From the NCBI GenBank assembly GCA_900618795.1, contig UYJD01000007.1:1-51522 (forward strand): a stretch of DNA of 51,522 nt, given 5' to 3'. The DNA is from Cyanodermella asteris (lineage: Eukaryota > Ascomycota > Lecanoromycetes > Ostropales > Stictidaceae). The position numbers and the translations under genes are program-made. Every line of letters starts with the position of its first letter. Within the stretch, counting starts at the first letter, position 1. The notes beneath the pieces are model-generated. The model saw only the letters and a program-made list of their open reading frames with translations, had not been told where the DNA came from and did not search any database. Positions 21,274 to 32,056 of the stretch are shown here, one piece after another.

Positions 21274-22629
21274 ATGTGGAAGCGCTTGTGCCCGTGCTGC
21301 TGTTCGAATGAGTCGGGCTCTCCACCTCCACCTGCAATTCAGCCAAGAGGAACAGCTCTGCCGTTGCCATTGCATTCCGTGCCTGGTCTACCAACACGAC
21401 TGTCAACGATTCATTCGCAGCCAGAGCCCCCAGAGGCGGTAGAGGCGCGTGAGCGAGAGATGCAAAGGCACGCGAGCATTCGCAGGGTGCCGCCTTCTGG
21501 TGACGACCTCAGGGGAGCCCTTGAAGCGCAGCAACCTCCAATACCGCCTGGATCTCTATCCGAAGATCGACGAGACATCCAATTTGACACTCCAGGTCGC
21601 GTGTCAAGCACCAACTCGGGTTCTTCGCTTTCGTCACTGAACACAGCTGTTCATAGTCGTCGACCCAGCGGTCTTGAACCTGGTACCCAGATACCTCGCC
21701 GTCCAGTCAGTCCCCGCCCATTATTCAGCGACGCGGCAGAGTATCCTCATTCCAACTTTCAGGACACCCACGTCTCGATTCCCAGCAGTACCCCGACCGC
21801 GGAGAGGCCATCGCTCCAGCTGGATCCTCCTCCGGCTGTTCGCGCTCGGCAGGGTACGCCGTTTGACTTTGGAGCTCAAGCCGAACGACGAGTCCCTGGT
21901 GATTGGGAAGCTGAACGTATGGACCCTGATAACTGGGACAACTATTATGATCAGTGGGCTAAACTACAACAGCGGCGGGCAGAGGACCGGATCCGTCTGG
22001 TCAGACCGATGAGGGCGTTCGGGCCGCTTGAGGATATTCGGACCTGCGCGACGGGGCCGTACAAGTGTCACTGGTCTCTTTGCCAATTTGTTTCCCAACG
22101 GGGAGATACTGACCGGGAGTTGTTTTGGGTGAGCCAATTTTCCACACCTTTCCGCGTGACAAGTTTTGGGTTGAGGGCTTGGAACGGCTGATCATCGAGT
22201 AGAAGCATTTTGCCGAGCGACATGAGAAGTATTTGACACCAGATGAAGTCAAAGATTTGATCAATCCTGTACCAATCTTTGCGTTGCCCGTGGGACAGGG
22301 TTTTGGACCGAGGGACCTGAATGTGTCGCAGATGGAGGTGAGTCCGGTTTCTCATACTGTGCGGGTTTCCCGCTTTGTGGTGCACAGTGTTGACGTGTCA
22401 CGCTCTTCAGATGCAATTGGGTAATCTCACATACCTGCCCGCGATCCCAAACTTGAAGAACATCGCCTCGTTAAGAAAGATCAAGATCCACTTTGAACGG
22501 CAAATTGTGCAGAGCCGCGCCAATGGAGGTCCGGGTCGGGGGATTCTGGGTTCGGACGATTTGGCCTTGTTCGACTTGGTGTGCGCGAAGCTGGAAGAGA
22601 AGGCGTCGGAAAGGGCTGAGGGCGAGTGA
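21274..22629 (+). CDS. Hypothetical protein with N-terminal cysteine cluster, three exons
   Basis: Exons 21274-22128, 22203-22337 and 22411-22629 join in phase 0 to give 402 residues. Introns of 74 and 73 nt use GTGAGC…TAG and GTGAGT…CAG. I do not recognise the family. The N-terminus MWKRLCPCCCSN has four cysteines in five positions with nearby basic residues, a pattern common in palmitoylated membrane-anchored proteins; that is inference. Residues 20-210 are disordered and Pro/Ser-rich. The C-terminal half is ordered and charged: PDNWDNYYDQWAKLQQRR, then KHFAERHEKYLTPDEVKDLI in exon 2, and a helical last 70 residues in exon 3. There is no signal peptide. Exon 2 ends at a GAG|GTGAGT junction. 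Confidence 0.8.
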
Positions 22630-22940
22630 GCATCACTGATGAATTACAAGGAGACAACAGGATGGGTTGGACTTGGAGATGATTAATGTCATGCAAATTG
22701 AATCTGATCTGGGCGATTCTTGCACGACTTATCGTTCAGATAGCACGCCTCAGCGAGCATGTCCAGAGTCCAGACAGCATACATGCATGAGCTCTCGAAT
22801 TTCCAAAGCCAGCTTGATGCATTTCTCACACGCAGAAGGAAAATAGCTTCGATGTCAAAGATCAACCTACTCGTACTCCCGATGACTGGGGCTACCTTAA
22901 GAATGGCTTGCGACCAGTCCACCAACCCAGTCTCGCGAAT
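22630..22940. other. Convergent intergenic region
   Basis: Two genes end here facing each other, so these 311 bases should carry both 3' ends. I see no gene or repeat. Confidence 0.6.
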
Positions 22941-23761
22941 CTACTTCTCCCATGCCTTGACCCACTCCGCACTGTCGGCAACATGCACTTGGCTACTCAC
23001 TACATGCTCGAGCACAATCTCATGCACACCCTCAACCGGATCCGCACACGCATCCCGCACAACCGTAGTAACGAATCCCTCATCCGCGGCCGGCCTAGCG
23101 GTAGCCGCAACACACCCACTCGTGCTAATCCCACCAATAACCAAACTCTTGATACCCTTCTCCTTCAAGATCTCAATCAAGCCCTGGCTCTTCAACGCAT
23201 TGACGATGCCAAGCTGTCGGCGAACCACGTACTCCCGGTCAGACACTTTCTCAACCGCGAGACTGGGTTTGGTTTCCAGTGCGGCGGCCTTTGCTGCCTC
23301 GGAGGTGCCGGCGGCGATGAGGGAAGGGTGCTCGACGGTCATGGCGGCCTTGTTTGGGTCGGAGCTGAGCATGGTTTGCATGCCTTGACTTCGGGCTAGG
23401 CCTTTGAAGGTGGGGAGGATGGGGCCGAAGATGTCGAGGAGGCCGTGGATAACGAGGGCGTTTTTGTTTTCGGCCCAGGTTTTGAGGGTCAATGCGGCGT
23501 TGAGGATGCCGGCATGGGCTGCTTCGGGGATGTGCCTACATTTTGATTGTTAGCGAGGTGGTCATCTTGTGACAGCACGGCACGGCATGCCGACTCTAGT
23601 TTGTGAGTGAGTGATAAGATGGTTAGTAGCATGGAATTAGCTTCATACCCGAAAATGAATGCATGGTAGTCTAGAAGCAGGACCGCGGTCTGGGATGGCG
23701 GGACTGATAATGGCGAAACGGGGTCGGACGAGTCGAAAACGAGGTCGGATTTGTGAGGCAT
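22941..23761 (-). CDS. Isochorismatase-family hydrolase
   Basis: Exons 23649-23761 and 22941-23535, split by a 113-nt intron (GTATGA…TAG), give 235 residues. TAVLLLDYHAF puts the catalytic Asp at 31. IGGISTSGCVAATARPAA carries the family's G-x-x-T-x-x-C-V block, with the nucleophilic Cys at 179. The Rossmann-like order of strands is typical of cysteine hydrolases acting on isochorismate, nicotinamide or other small amides and enol ethers. The position usually held by the catalytic Lys reads YVVRRQLGIVNA, with Arg 142/143, so activity or substrate may differ. The size is normal. The substrate cannot be inferred: the neighbours are unrelated. I chose the ATG at 23761; an upstream in-frame reading would add about 39 residues that lack family similarity. 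Confidence 0.88.
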
Positions 23762-24635
23762 CCTGGTCGTGTAGAGAGCGGTAGACCAATTTGATAGTCT
23801 TATCGGCAAGCTGGAAGGAGAGACTCGATGTGAGGCAAGAAGAGGTTCACAGGGGTACAATTGACCAAGTCGGTTCACGATAGAGTAGGGAGACGCTTTT
23901 AGAATGAGGTTTATTTGAACTTGGATGAAACTCAGGTAAACATCGACTACACGCTGAAATCTTATATGTGCGTCAACTTCAAGTTATTTAAGTCATGGTG
24001 GCACACACTGCTTCAGTGAGGTTGTCTCGGCGCGAATTCGCAGCTGGAGTTGAGGCCCGGTTGGAGATCAAGTGCTGACTCAGCAGGATCACACCAATCA
24101 TTCGTCTTCCGCCTGAAACTCAAAGCAGACCTCATTCCTCTCTTCAACGGACTTTGCCCACATGCTCCGATAAATGCGAAGAGTCGTTGACCCAAGAGAG
24201 GACGCGGACGGTCTAGTAGGTCATTGGTGCGGTAGCTATCGGAGCAATTCTCATCATGCACACAGAGGCGCAGGCCTTCAATGATTTCTTACACATGACC
24301 AAGCGCACAGAAAGGCGATTGTGATGTGTATCGGGCAAATCAGCGCAATCAATCAAGGTTTGCAAGTCTGCTAACGTAACGACTGTATGCAAATGAACTT
24401 TATTCAGACAAGTTTGCTACAAAGCCAAACTGGACAATCCACCGGAGGCATCCCTTCAAGTCAAGCAGACCTCTCAAGCGAGATCTTTCGCAAACACCGG
24501 CACACGAATCCTTCAAAGGATAATTTTCAACCTGCAAAGCATTACCAAAGGCAAGCCAATGGCTACCAAACACATCAAACTTCTGGCAAGGTCAAGTCTC
24601 CCACTGTCATGATACATTTCCTCCTAAGGTTCTTA
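23762..24635. other. Intergenic stretch, no supported gene
   Basis: This lies between the start of the isochorismatase-like gene and the end of the next minus-strand gene. Short frames only, without motifs. Confidence 0.5.
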
Positions 24636-25631
24636 TCAGTCATCTTCGTCATCATCTTGCTCCTCATGGTCATCTTGCCGGTCGGTCATTGCGTTCCTTA
24701 GTCGATCTCGACGAAGCAGAATGCGACGACGAAGCTTGATGTCCCACATCGGCTTTTGCATAATATTCGCAATGTCGTCACAACGTTGTCGTTCCTCTAT
24801 GAGCCCCTGAAGGGTGTCGTCCTGCGCCCGGGTCCAGTCAGTGCTGCGCTCCCCCAAATAGCCCCCGATGTATATGAGCTGGTGGTCGATGGCGTTGGGC
24901 GTCGTAGCGAAAGTGTAAAGAACTTGCTTCATGGATATTTCACGGACCTCACACAAGTACCAAAGCACGTCATCAAGCTCTTGGGTCCATTGGATGTCAT
25001 ATCGTGGACCCTCCGTGGTTGAGACTGTTTTCTTGCCGGCAATGATCTTTTGACGTAGTGCACTGGCAACCGAGTGCGGCAAACGGTTGCTCTTGGGTAT
25101 CCTCATCTCCTTCAGCTGTTCGACGATGTTATCATCAACGTTGAAATTCAGGACTGCCAGATTTGGTGCACGCCTTCGAATAGGGCGCCCAGAAGCAGTC
25201 GTCATAGGAGGTGCTATTCCCATCTCGGTGTACCTTCTCGGCCTGAACGAATTCAGCTGTTTCATGTCGATGGGTAGCTCCTGCTCCGGCACGGATCCAG
25301 GTTCGGAATTATCAATGTTGGCGATCTCGTATGGAATTTGTTGAGTCTCATCATTGTTGTGAGTGGACACGAAGAGAGGTTCTCGATCCTGAGCTGTTGA
25401 GAAAGCAGAGACCGCCGACACGTGAGGCGAGATGGTGTGGCTTTCCGTGGTGATTTTGCGACTCGGCCACTCTGGCACAGCTATGCTGTTTGCACCTGGG
25501 GTGGGAGGATCATGAGAACTGTCGTTTGCATCCGTCGTTGCACGCAAACTCTGGCCATTGGACCGCCTAGCTACAGGGGTTCTGTTGACACCTGTAGCCG
25601 GGCAATGCGGAGCTGTGATCCTTCGGCTCAT
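24636..25631 (-). CDS. Hypothetical protein with two Myb/SANT-like segments
   Basis: The 331 residues start at an ATG in good context (CGAAAATGAGCC) behind a leader intron; reading further upstream only enters that intron. Residues 1-185 are disordered. From about 220 two segments each begin with a tryptophan and an acidic pair: IQWTQELDDVLWYLCE and TDWTRAQDDTLQGLIEERQR. Each is followed by a helix-turn-helix-like pattern, the second ending in the basic stretch KLRRRILLRRDRLR. The spacing of about 48 residues and the W-T-x-(E/A)-x-D-D pattern recall SANT/Myb repeats, so a DNA- or chromatin-binding role is an inference. The last 14 residues are almost all Asp/Glu. I do not know the family by name. 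Confidence 0.75.
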   Translation of the reverse strand: MSRRITAPHCPATGVNRTPVARRSNGQSLRATTDANDSSHDPPTPGANSIAVPEWPSRKITTESHTISPHVSAVSAFSTAQDREPLFVSTHNNDETQQIPYEIANIDNSEPGSVPEQELPIDMKQLNSFRPRRYTEMGIAPPMTTASGRPIRRRAPNLAVLNFNVDDNIVEQLKEMRIPKSNRLPHSVASALRQKIIAGKKTVSTTEGPRYDIQWTQELDDVLWYLCEVREISMKQVLYTFATTPNAIDHQLIYIGGYLGERSTDWTRAQDDTLQGLIEERQRCDDIANIMQKPMWDIKLRRRILLRRDRLRNAMTDRQDDHEEQDDDEDD

Positions 25632-25688
25632 TTTCGCGAATGTGATCGAGTGCGCAGCGCGGCGCAAGTTCTGGGGAGTGGTAAGCTT

Positions 25689-25771
25689 CTGAATACCGAT
25701 GATTCCAGCAGAAATGAGCACTCGGCTCACAGTTGCTCTGGGTGGAAAAAGGGGGGTCCAAAAGTACTCAC
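25689..25771 (-). other. Probable 5'-leader intron, 83 nt
   Basis: A GTGAGTAC donor and a TATTCAG acceptor lie just upstream of the ATG at 25631 on the minus strand. The donor follows a CT-rich stretch that could be the first transcribed leader. Confidence 0.5.
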
Positions 25772-25939
25772 TATCACATCAGGCCAAGGAGCGGGGAGGA
25801 GGATGCTGTTGGCAGGAAGCAGCTCTGGAAAGTTGGAGCAGATAAATGCTGCGGCCAGTGCCCACAAGTGGCTAGGCCGGAGCCCTCCATTCACTTTGGT
25901 CGTCCTGACTCACTGTCCTCACCTTCACCCTCTGCGCAA

Positions 25940-26514
25940 TTTGTAATTGACGGCTGCGCCATCGACCTGCAAGGGCAACGCGGCCCTGCAGTGAAGCCTT
26001 CTGTGCCCTTTGATGTGGACATGCAAGACATCCGATTGGTTGAGCATGCTCAATGTCCAGGGACCTGGACTGCATGTAGTGCTGATGATGATTGAGATGT
26101 AGGAGGCGATACTCACGCGGGCGTCAATGACCTCGTCAAAATCATCGACCTTCATGGCAGCTTGCGTACTCTCCGCAAGCTCTTCTGCCACTCAAACCAC
26201 GCCAAACCTCAAGGGTTTCCAGGTGCCACATGGATTTGCACAATCCAAGTACCTTACTGATACTCTCATGTCAACAACCCACGAGCCTGCCCTGAACTGT
26301 AGGGGTTTCAGAGCCACCTCGACTCGTGTGCGCGCGCTCGATCATCAAAGATCGTAGCCGATAATGTCAACTTCTGCCTCAAGCGGGCCCTCAATTGGGC
26401 CTGGCGAGTGTTCTCCGGAATGCAGCCCGTGAGATGCTGTGAACTAGCTTCAGAAACTTGCCCAAGACGTAGTTCAAGCCTCTTGCTGCTCGTCTCCAAC
26501 AAAGACGTGACCAT
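25940..26514 (-). pseudogene. Possible exons of an unrecognised, perhaps decayed gene
   Basis: Three minus-strand segments look coding but do not join cleanly. One starts at an ATG at 26514 and reads MVTSLLETSSKRLELRLGQV, helical and charged, ending at 26308. A second, in another frame around 26245-26325, reads VALKPLQFRAGSWVVDMRVS before a GTAAGG donor. A third near 26115-26190 reads EELAESTQAAMKVDDFDEVI before a GTGAGT donor. Segments two and three are separated by a plausible intron; segment one meets segment two through a frame change with no room for an intron. I do not recognise the protein. Confidence 0.3.
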
Positions 26515-28097
26515 GTTGCCCCAACTCAGTGCTTCGACGTAAGCGAGACATCATGTCCATGATTCATAGCCCTATGACAAGAAGCTCCAAAGAAGCGTCA
26601 TCGTTGCTGCTATGTATCATGCACAATCAGCACCTTGCGAGACGCTCCGCAAACCACAGCAGCCATTGTGAGTATGACTGTAATGATTGAATTGCAGAAT
26701 TCCTTGGGCTCAAGTCCACGACCGCAGCCGTACAAGGATCTTGCCCACAGCTGTCAGCCGTGAGTGCCCATGAGGTATTCATACGGCGCGACCGTAGTTA
26801 GTATGACTGAGATTAAGTGGATCATCCAATATCTCAGCCACCGGTCGCCACATCCAGTGTGGACTTTCTCTGGCCGATTGCCCCAGCTGTCAGGATGTCC
26901 AATCAGTTCGAAGCCGCCCCAGCACGGAAGGCAGAGATTTGTCCGCCATCCGTAACCAGCCGTGATGAATCTCGTGCCCATCATTGCGGCAGACGCCCGT
27001 GTATGAGGGCGGTGAGAGATGTACTGACAGGCCGCGTTGACGGACAGGCTTCAAGATTCACACCACGTTGACTGCATTGTTACAGCCGAAAGACTCCCAC
27101 AGAAGGGCTGTCAAGATTTTATCTGATGTGCGGGTCGACACGCCCCTTCTTTTCGTACATCCGAAGGACACCGGACAACATACATTCCATTGATTTTCGG
27201 TGGTACAAAAACGTAGTCTTTCCATTGCATTCCGACCTCTAATATGGTGCGGGCGACGGATGTTTGTAGTGTTGAGGTGAGCTCGTGCATCGCCTGCGTC
27301 GGATGTTTCGCAATCTGGGCTTAGATTTGTCGACTGGCGGAGTTCCGAACATCGACTAGGTACTCTGACAGCACAGGAAAGACAGCCAGGACCCGTGACA
27401 CCAGGATTCTGATCCTTTATCGGGACCGACCAAGATTGATGCACGTGCAAGTTATCGACGAGGTTGAGCCATCAGCTTTTTAGATCTCTGAAGGCCGACG
27501 GGGTCGTGTTCATTGATCAGCTGTTAAAACGGCTCGCGAGGCCCTTTCTGGCTTGCTTGAGACAACATGGTGATCCCAGAACGACACGCCGGACGCCAAC
27601 GTACATGGTTGAAGCTTGGACCACGACCATGCGTTCGACAGTAGCCGATGCTGACGTCGAGCCGAAGCCAGCAGATTATTAGCTTCTCAGCAATCAAGCA
27701 TCCTTGGACGAGCGGATCGGCAGCGAACCCGAGGGCCGCGCTCAGTAGCTTTGCGTTTCTCATGTATAAGTGCATTACCATATCAAAATGACAGAGGGCC
27801 AAAAACAAACATCATACCCAGCACTCAAGGGTCACAATCAAACGAAGACGTCCACGAGACGAACCGACAAAAGGTTCTCCAACGTGAAGAGCTGGCAAAA
27901 CCAGGACAGGGTGCATTTGCGATGTGGATCCCTGCCACCGAAGGACTCGACATCACTCTTGCGCGCAATCTCGATTCTCTCCTCGGCGCCCTCTCGTGCC
28001 TCGCAGCATTCTGCTCAATTGTAGCCGCTCCGAAGCAGACGAAGCAGACGCCCGTACGTTGGATTGTGACTTGTCGTTTCATCGTTGCAGGAAAGAC

Positions 28098-28243
28098 TCC
28101 ACGTAAGATATTCGCTTGTTGATATTCACCAAGCTCCCTTGTAGCTTTCTGGGTTGATATGATAGCAAGGTCCCACGTGTACATGTTAGATGTGGGTGAG
28201 ATCCACATAAGAGATTCGTTTGTTGATTTTCTAGCAAGCTCGA
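28098..28243 (-). repeat. Diverged direct repeat pair, about 41 bp, 104 bp apart
   Basis: Bases 28098-28138 and 28202-28243 share the pattern TCCAC-TAAGA-ATTCG-TTGTTGAT followed by CAAGCTC. On the minus strand both read as similar peptides in the same frame (LLENQQTNLLCGS and LVNINKRISYVES) inside an 85-codon frame at 28079-28336. Which of coding or non-coding copying was at work is unknown. Confidence 0.55.
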
Positions 28244-29340
28244 GTCCCGAACGTCATGGCGAAGTCTTTGGACATAACCACCGCCACTGTCTCGGCACAT
28301 GCAAGTACAGTACTCCGAACACCAGAAGACAAACATTCTCAGTTTGGCTCTAGAAGTGTTCCTGTGCTGTTCCTGGGCTCACTCAAGGCAGAGCAGACAC
28401 TTGTGCTGCAATTCCCGGCCTGATCTCCGCAAAGCACATTCGAGAGAAGTGGTGTTGAAATGGCGAATTCTGCTTGGTCCGAGCAGAGGACTCACGGACA
28501 GCGTGTCCAGGCTGTGTTCTAATCTTGACAAAAAAGGCGAAGACAGGACACCTAAGACGTCTGGTGTTGGTCGATGATGTCTCGAGCAAAAGCTGCTGAA
28601 GTAGTCGTCGCTCACTCTTGTCGATATCAGGTCCATGGATGTACCTTGAAACTCAGCAGCATACTCGTTGTCGTCAGAAGTCGTGTTATCGTTGATGTTG
28701 TCTCACGGGCCCAACGGCGTGGTGCAGCAGCAAGCTTCCGACAGCGAGTGGAATGCGAGTCTGGACCACGTTTGCACGAAGCAACTCCCGGCAAGGCGTT
28801 TTCTGCTCGGTGTTTGGATACATCGCCGTGTGCTGCTCCCAATCGACTCGTGAGGGCGGCTCCCAGAGCGTGTGCCCTCCCAAATGAGGCGAAGAAACTA
28901 ATCGACCATATGAAGTCAGTCCGGAAACGCGCAAGGGCGTCGCATCGTTTCCATGCATACCACGGACAGCACCGAGTGGCGTCAGATCTCGGCATGATCA
29001 ATATCGATACAACGCACCCGGACAGAGAACAAAACCGGCAACGTGTCCATCGTGGGTTTGGACAGGAGCACGGCGCAAACCAGCTAGTGGAAGGAACAGA
29101 AACCACGCGGCGAGCGTCATCCTTCGGCCCTAGTATGAAATTGTCACAGCACAGCGCAAAGCAACACAAGCCGTAAGGAAGTCCGAATCGCACCGTGGGT
29201 TCCATGCCATCATCAGTGCGTATGGCTAGGAGTCGCCGGAATGTAGGCAGAACTCCACGTCTGACGGCGTGTCGGCGTTGCTGTCTGACTCGAGGAGTCC
29301 TTCGCGAAGCAGTGGGACTGAAAGTCAACCAGACCGCCGG

Positions 29341-29366
29341 TGGAATAATCTCATATATATATATAT
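29341..29366. promoter_or_regulatory. TATA-like element with AT microsatellite
   Basis: tggaataatctcatatatat followed by a few more AT units. It matches the elements at 2211 and 32037. A 233-codon minus-strand frame begins about 13 bases downstream on that strand, too close for a normal leader. Confidence 0.3.
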
Positions 29367-30254
29367 AACATGATTTGGGGATAGGCGGATATGGAGAATT
29401 GAAAAGCTTGAGAAACAGGATAGCTCAGGGGAAAGATGATTTCAGAAAAGTGAGAACTGACTTACCTGTCTGTCTCTTCGCTCATCTCTGCCAAGTGGAC
29501 AGGTGGCTTGGTTTCAAAAAAAGATTGATATTCAGCTACATACCCCATTCATGTCCTTGTAACTGTTAATCACAGGTTGTTTTATGTGTCTGACGGTGCG
29601 CAGACTGTGTGATCGTTCATCATCCAATTCCGATTCCTTTGGTCCCTCGGTCCTCCTAGCTAAGGTGTTCGTTCGATTGCTGGCTGTTCCTCATGACCAA
29701 AATTCCGAGTAATGGTAGACCGTTTTGTCGTTACTGTCCAATCTTTGAGATGTTCGGTCTTCGCAACTGCTAGTTCACTTCGATTGCTGCCAGGTCCTAA
29801 TGCTCTAGCATTAAAAAAGGATAGAAAGTGTCGCTGTTTGTATCGTTCTTTCCGTCATGCTACGCAAAGGGTCCGAGGAAATGGCCGGGCTGGAAGCAAT
29901 CCCTCGATCTGTGAATTGCGATGGCAGATGTTGCGCAGATCCACGTGGTTTTGGAGATGTGGATGCAAGTGATGGTGATGCTGCTTCACTGGCCAAGAGC
30001 GAGCCGAGTGCTTGAACTCGTCCACGATCCCGTTCCCAAATAAAGCTGTATCGGAAGGCTCGAACTGGAGGTCGTGTTCAGGAATAGGAGGATTCCTGGA
30101 CGTTTCGGTGTATATTGCGATGTTTATATCTGCTTCCAAAGTCTGCGGCCCTCAGCGAAAATGATGTGGCAGTACTGCTTCGAAGCAGGTCTCCAAAGAC
30201 AACGGAACTGCCCAACACCAAACCACGGCCACATTTGCTAGGATCAGGGACTGA

Positions 30255-30380
30255 TTTCTCCAGGCCAAGCCGTGGTGTCGACTGTATGAAATTTTTCCAG
30301 ACGAAACTATCAACAGCAAGGTGTGGAACTTCCACCAGACCAGGCCGTGGTGTTGAATGTATGAAGATTCCACGAAGAAG
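30255..30380 (+). repeat. Diverged direct repeat pair, about 51 bp, 73 bp apart
   Basis: Copies near 30255-30305 and 30328-30380 share CCAG-CCA-GCCGTGGTGT, then GTATGAA, then TTCCA and ACGAA. A related but poorer stretch, CCAAACCACGGCC, lies at about 30222. On the minus strand both copies read as STPR(L/P)GL peptides in one frame. Confidence 0.6.
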
Positions 30381-32036
30381 CCACCATAAGCCAGCAGCCG
30401 AGCGCGAGACGTGCTTTTCTGCCGTGAAGATCTTGCGGATCGTCTTCAAATCCCGCTGAAATGGTCGACGTTGCAAACAGCTGGCAGGATTGGTCCGTTA
30501 CGAAAACTTTGATGTCTTCGAACGACCGGTGGCATCTTTCGGATAAATCTGCTTGATCGGTTCCGGAGCTGAATGGACGGCGATATCGTTATCTGACTTT
30601 GTACATTTGTATCACCACCGCAACAAGCAAGCAGCGGCATGGGATCGCCGCTGCTGCTCACCGCACGGCGTGATGCGAACATGATGCAAGCACAACCGAC
30701 GGAGTCCCGTAAGGAGTCGGAGTCGAATTTTCACCACTCCCATCACAATGCGCCAAGTATTGCCTCACAGGCAGCTCGGAGGCACGGGCGAACACAACCC
30801 GTGAGGCAAGCCAGAGTTCAAACCCCGTGCATCCAGCTGAATGATGATTTCAAAGACCAGCAAATGATGGGTACTTGCTTGCACTCGGAGGCGTGAATGC
30901 GATGAACCACAGTCTCCTTGCTTAACGTGGACTTGATCATGTGCCACGCCGTGACCCGGAATGCCTGTTTGCGTCGAGTTGCGTGTTCTTGACCGGAGCA
31001 AATGGCGCGACACAACGACCTCTGGAGCATCGCGGAAACGCTATCCTCCCACATGCTCGTCGTCCAATTCCCACCAAAGGTGTCGCTCCTTCAGTATCTC
31101 GCCATGCGATCCGGGCACTCCAACAGACAGCGCAGCGCGTATTGTTGGCATTTTGGCGTTTACCCTCCACGAAGTCTGAGTTGAAGGCTGAGACAATCCA
31201 GACGGTACTCTAGTGATGTTCTCACGAGCCCTCCGATGTCTGATTTTCCTCGAGCGCACTGCCACTTTCGTTACCACCAGCACAGTCGTTTATCCGGCTG
31301 TGATTCCGTGAAGTAGTGCCGTTTGTGCGATGCAGCGCACACTTCCGGAGAGGCATATATTCCTCTCATCCTCAAGTAGCAGCGGGGCAAGCCCACAACG
31401 TGTCCCACGCTTCGTAGACAACGCCGGAATCAATGACGGTTCCAAAAATGAAGGCTCCACACGCCCGACACAGCCTGTTATTGAATAGGAAATATCCAAC
31501 TTACGCCGTTCCATGTTCTCCACGCCGCCTCGAGAGGCGAAAGAGCAAACTCGACGTGGCTGCTGTTGTGAGGTGTTTTGCACCGAGCCCCGACACATTT
31601 TTTGAATCCTGGTTCAAGTCACAAGCACTCCCACGGCCGTACTGAGTGAGTGAGTGACAATATGACCGAGACCAGACCAAGAAGGACACGTAAGTCCACA
31701 AACCTTTCCTGCGAAGATGCGACATGTCGAAACGCGAGTCTTGACAGGAAGAACAAGGACGCCCACCGCCGTTGGACGGACGTGTGACAACTTGCAAGGA
31801 TGGCTTCGCTAGTGACATCGTACTCCACCAACGGGCCAGCCCGGACGTGGATCCAAGTCTCCAGCTGTGTCCATCGCGCGGGTGATGCATCCACGGAGCT
31901 TAGCAGAGCGACTCTTGTAAATGATCGTTGCTTTTGATTCGACGAAGACCGTCCGGCGCGGCGTCACGACTGACAGCATGGCAGCACAGAAAGTCTTCTC
32001 GGGCAAACATCACGGCGTGGACCGCCACATGGGGCA

Positions 32037-32056
32037 GGAGATATTCTCATATATAT
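32037..32056. promoter_or_regulatory. TATA-like element, third copy
   Basis: ggagatattctcatatatat matches the stretches at 2211-2230 and 29341-29360. No gene start can be tied to it. Confidence 0.3.

Noticed and set aside
28574-29328. Overlapping frames of 200 codons (plus) and 233 codons (minus)
   Set aside because: Both are open over the same bases, neither has a motif, and both are Arg/Ala/Ser-rich, as chance frames in GC-rich DNA are.
30805-30835. Possible tRNA B-box (AGTTCAAACCCC)
   Set aside because: The flanking bases do not form a T-stem, and no A-box or acceptor stem lies at the right distance.
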